Of a stretch of 5,206 nt of DNA, positions 4,773 to 5,206 are shown piece by piece (the stretch's first letter is position 1; each line of letters opens with the position of its first letter). A program made the position numbers and the translations under genes. The stretch is taken from assembly GCA_902803745.1 (NCBI GenBank), contig CADCRB010000016.1, forward strand, positions 1 through 5,206. Direction: 5' to 3'. Origin of the DNA: an uncultured Lachnospiraceae bacterium (GTDB lineage: Bacteria > Bacillota > Clostridia > Lachnospirales > Lachnospiraceae). The notes under the pieces were generated by a model. It did no database searches, had not been told where the DNA came from, and saw nothing but the letters and a program-made list of their open reading frames with translations.

Positions 4773-5206
4773 TTATCCGTTGTCAGCTTCCCGGTCAAAT
4801 GTAAGAACATAATGAGTCAGTCTGCCCGCATCGCTTTCTGAAGGAAAAAGCTTCCTGAATATCTCCTCGGCCTTATCTGTCACTGCCATAAAACGAAGCT
4901 CCGCCGTCTCCCCGGAGCTTTCGGAGATTGCCATAAGGCTTCTTACCGCCATGGTCTTTAATATTTCCAGATTTCTGCTCATAAGATGAAACATGTTTAC
5001 CAGAAAGGTACCGTCCTCTTCGGAAACCAGAAAGCATCCGATGATCTTCCCGTTTTTCTTATAGACAGTACTGAAAGACGGAGAGTAATCCAATACTCCC
5101 TCCTCCGGTTCTATGGGAAGAAAATCCGTTAAGAGTCCAGCCTCCGCAGTATCGGGATAAGGAGCCTCTTCATATCCCTCATCGAAACCGGCCTCAATAA
5201 TAGACG
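4773..5206 (-). CDS. Probable GNAT-family acetyltransferase, C-terminal half (5' end outside window)
   Basis: An open frame runs in from the right edge and gives 143 residues to TAA at 4773-4775. An internal TTG at 5091-5093 could be taken as a start, but the frame is open upstream (GFDEGYEEAPY, TDFLPIEPEEG) and continues off the window, so this is the tail of a longer gene. The segment STVYKKNGKIIGCFLVSEEDGTF looks like the paired central strands of a GNAT fold (charged turn, then IxGxFLV). The following alternation of helix-like stretches and ELRFMAVTDKAEEIFRKLFP resembles the late GNAT strand and helix. GNAT enzymes transfer acetyl from acetyl-CoA to an amine; the substrate here cannot be told. 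The acetyl-CoA binding motif (R/QxxGxG/A) is not clear in the visible part, so the assignment is by overall pattern only. It is followed 54 bp later by the 114-codon gene. Confidence 0.5.
   Translation of the reverse strand, partial: SIIEAGFDEGYEEAPYPDTAEAGLLTDFLPIEPEEGVLDYSPSFSTVYKKNGKIIGCFLVSEEDGTFLVNMFHLMSRNLEILKTMAVRSLMAISESSGETAELRFMAVTDKAEEIFRKLFPSESDAGRLTHYVLTFDREADNG

Overview
The window looks like a chromosomal segment of an anaerobic Gram-positive bacterium, most likely a Lachnospiraceae-type Clostridium relative. The reasons are strong AAGGAGG-type ribosome binding sites, mid-range GC, a ferredoxin-dependent 2-oxoacid oxidoreductase operon, and a tRNA gene without encoded CCA followed by a compact U-tailed terminator. 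This placement is inference; no taxonomic marker is present.

Region 1 (1-3111, plus strand) is a tight operon. It holds the tail of a PorD-type ferredoxin subunit (1-77), PorA (74-1258) and PorB (1262-2197) of a four-subunit pyruvate:ferredoxin oxidoreductase, whose gamma subunit is not in the window. Next comes a 299-residue protein (2212-3111) that reads as the C-terminal part of CbiE joined to CbiT, the corrin-ring methyltransferase/decarboxylase. Its SAM-binding motif is badly degraded, and no other cobalamin gene is visible. Por would decarboxylate pyruvate to acetyl-CoA and reduce ferredoxin; the job of the CbiET-like protein is unknown and it may be a pseudoenzyme.

Region 2 (3134-4029, plus strand) holds an orphan beta-class DNA methyltransferase (3134-3865), then a promoter, tRNA-Gly(UCC) (3917-3987) and an intrinsic terminator (3998-4029). 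The methyltransferase has no terminator of its own, so its transcript probably runs through the tRNA to that terminator. The tRNA has an unusual C28/A42 mismatch in the anticodon stem.

Region 3 (5206 down to 4141, minus strand) converges on the others. It starts with the C-terminal half of a probable GNAT acetyltransferase (4773-5206), followed by a 114-codon gene of unknown function (4374-4718). Seven codons before its stop, that gene carries a perfectly phased A AAA AAG heptamer, the dnaX-type -1 slippery sequence. The -1 frame then stays open for 84 codons, through a degenerate 18-bp tandem repeat encoding glycine-ended hexapeptides. This is either programmed frameshifting or an indel in a run of six A's. 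It is the most interesting unexplained signal here, together with the degenerate CbiET-like protein in a Por operon.
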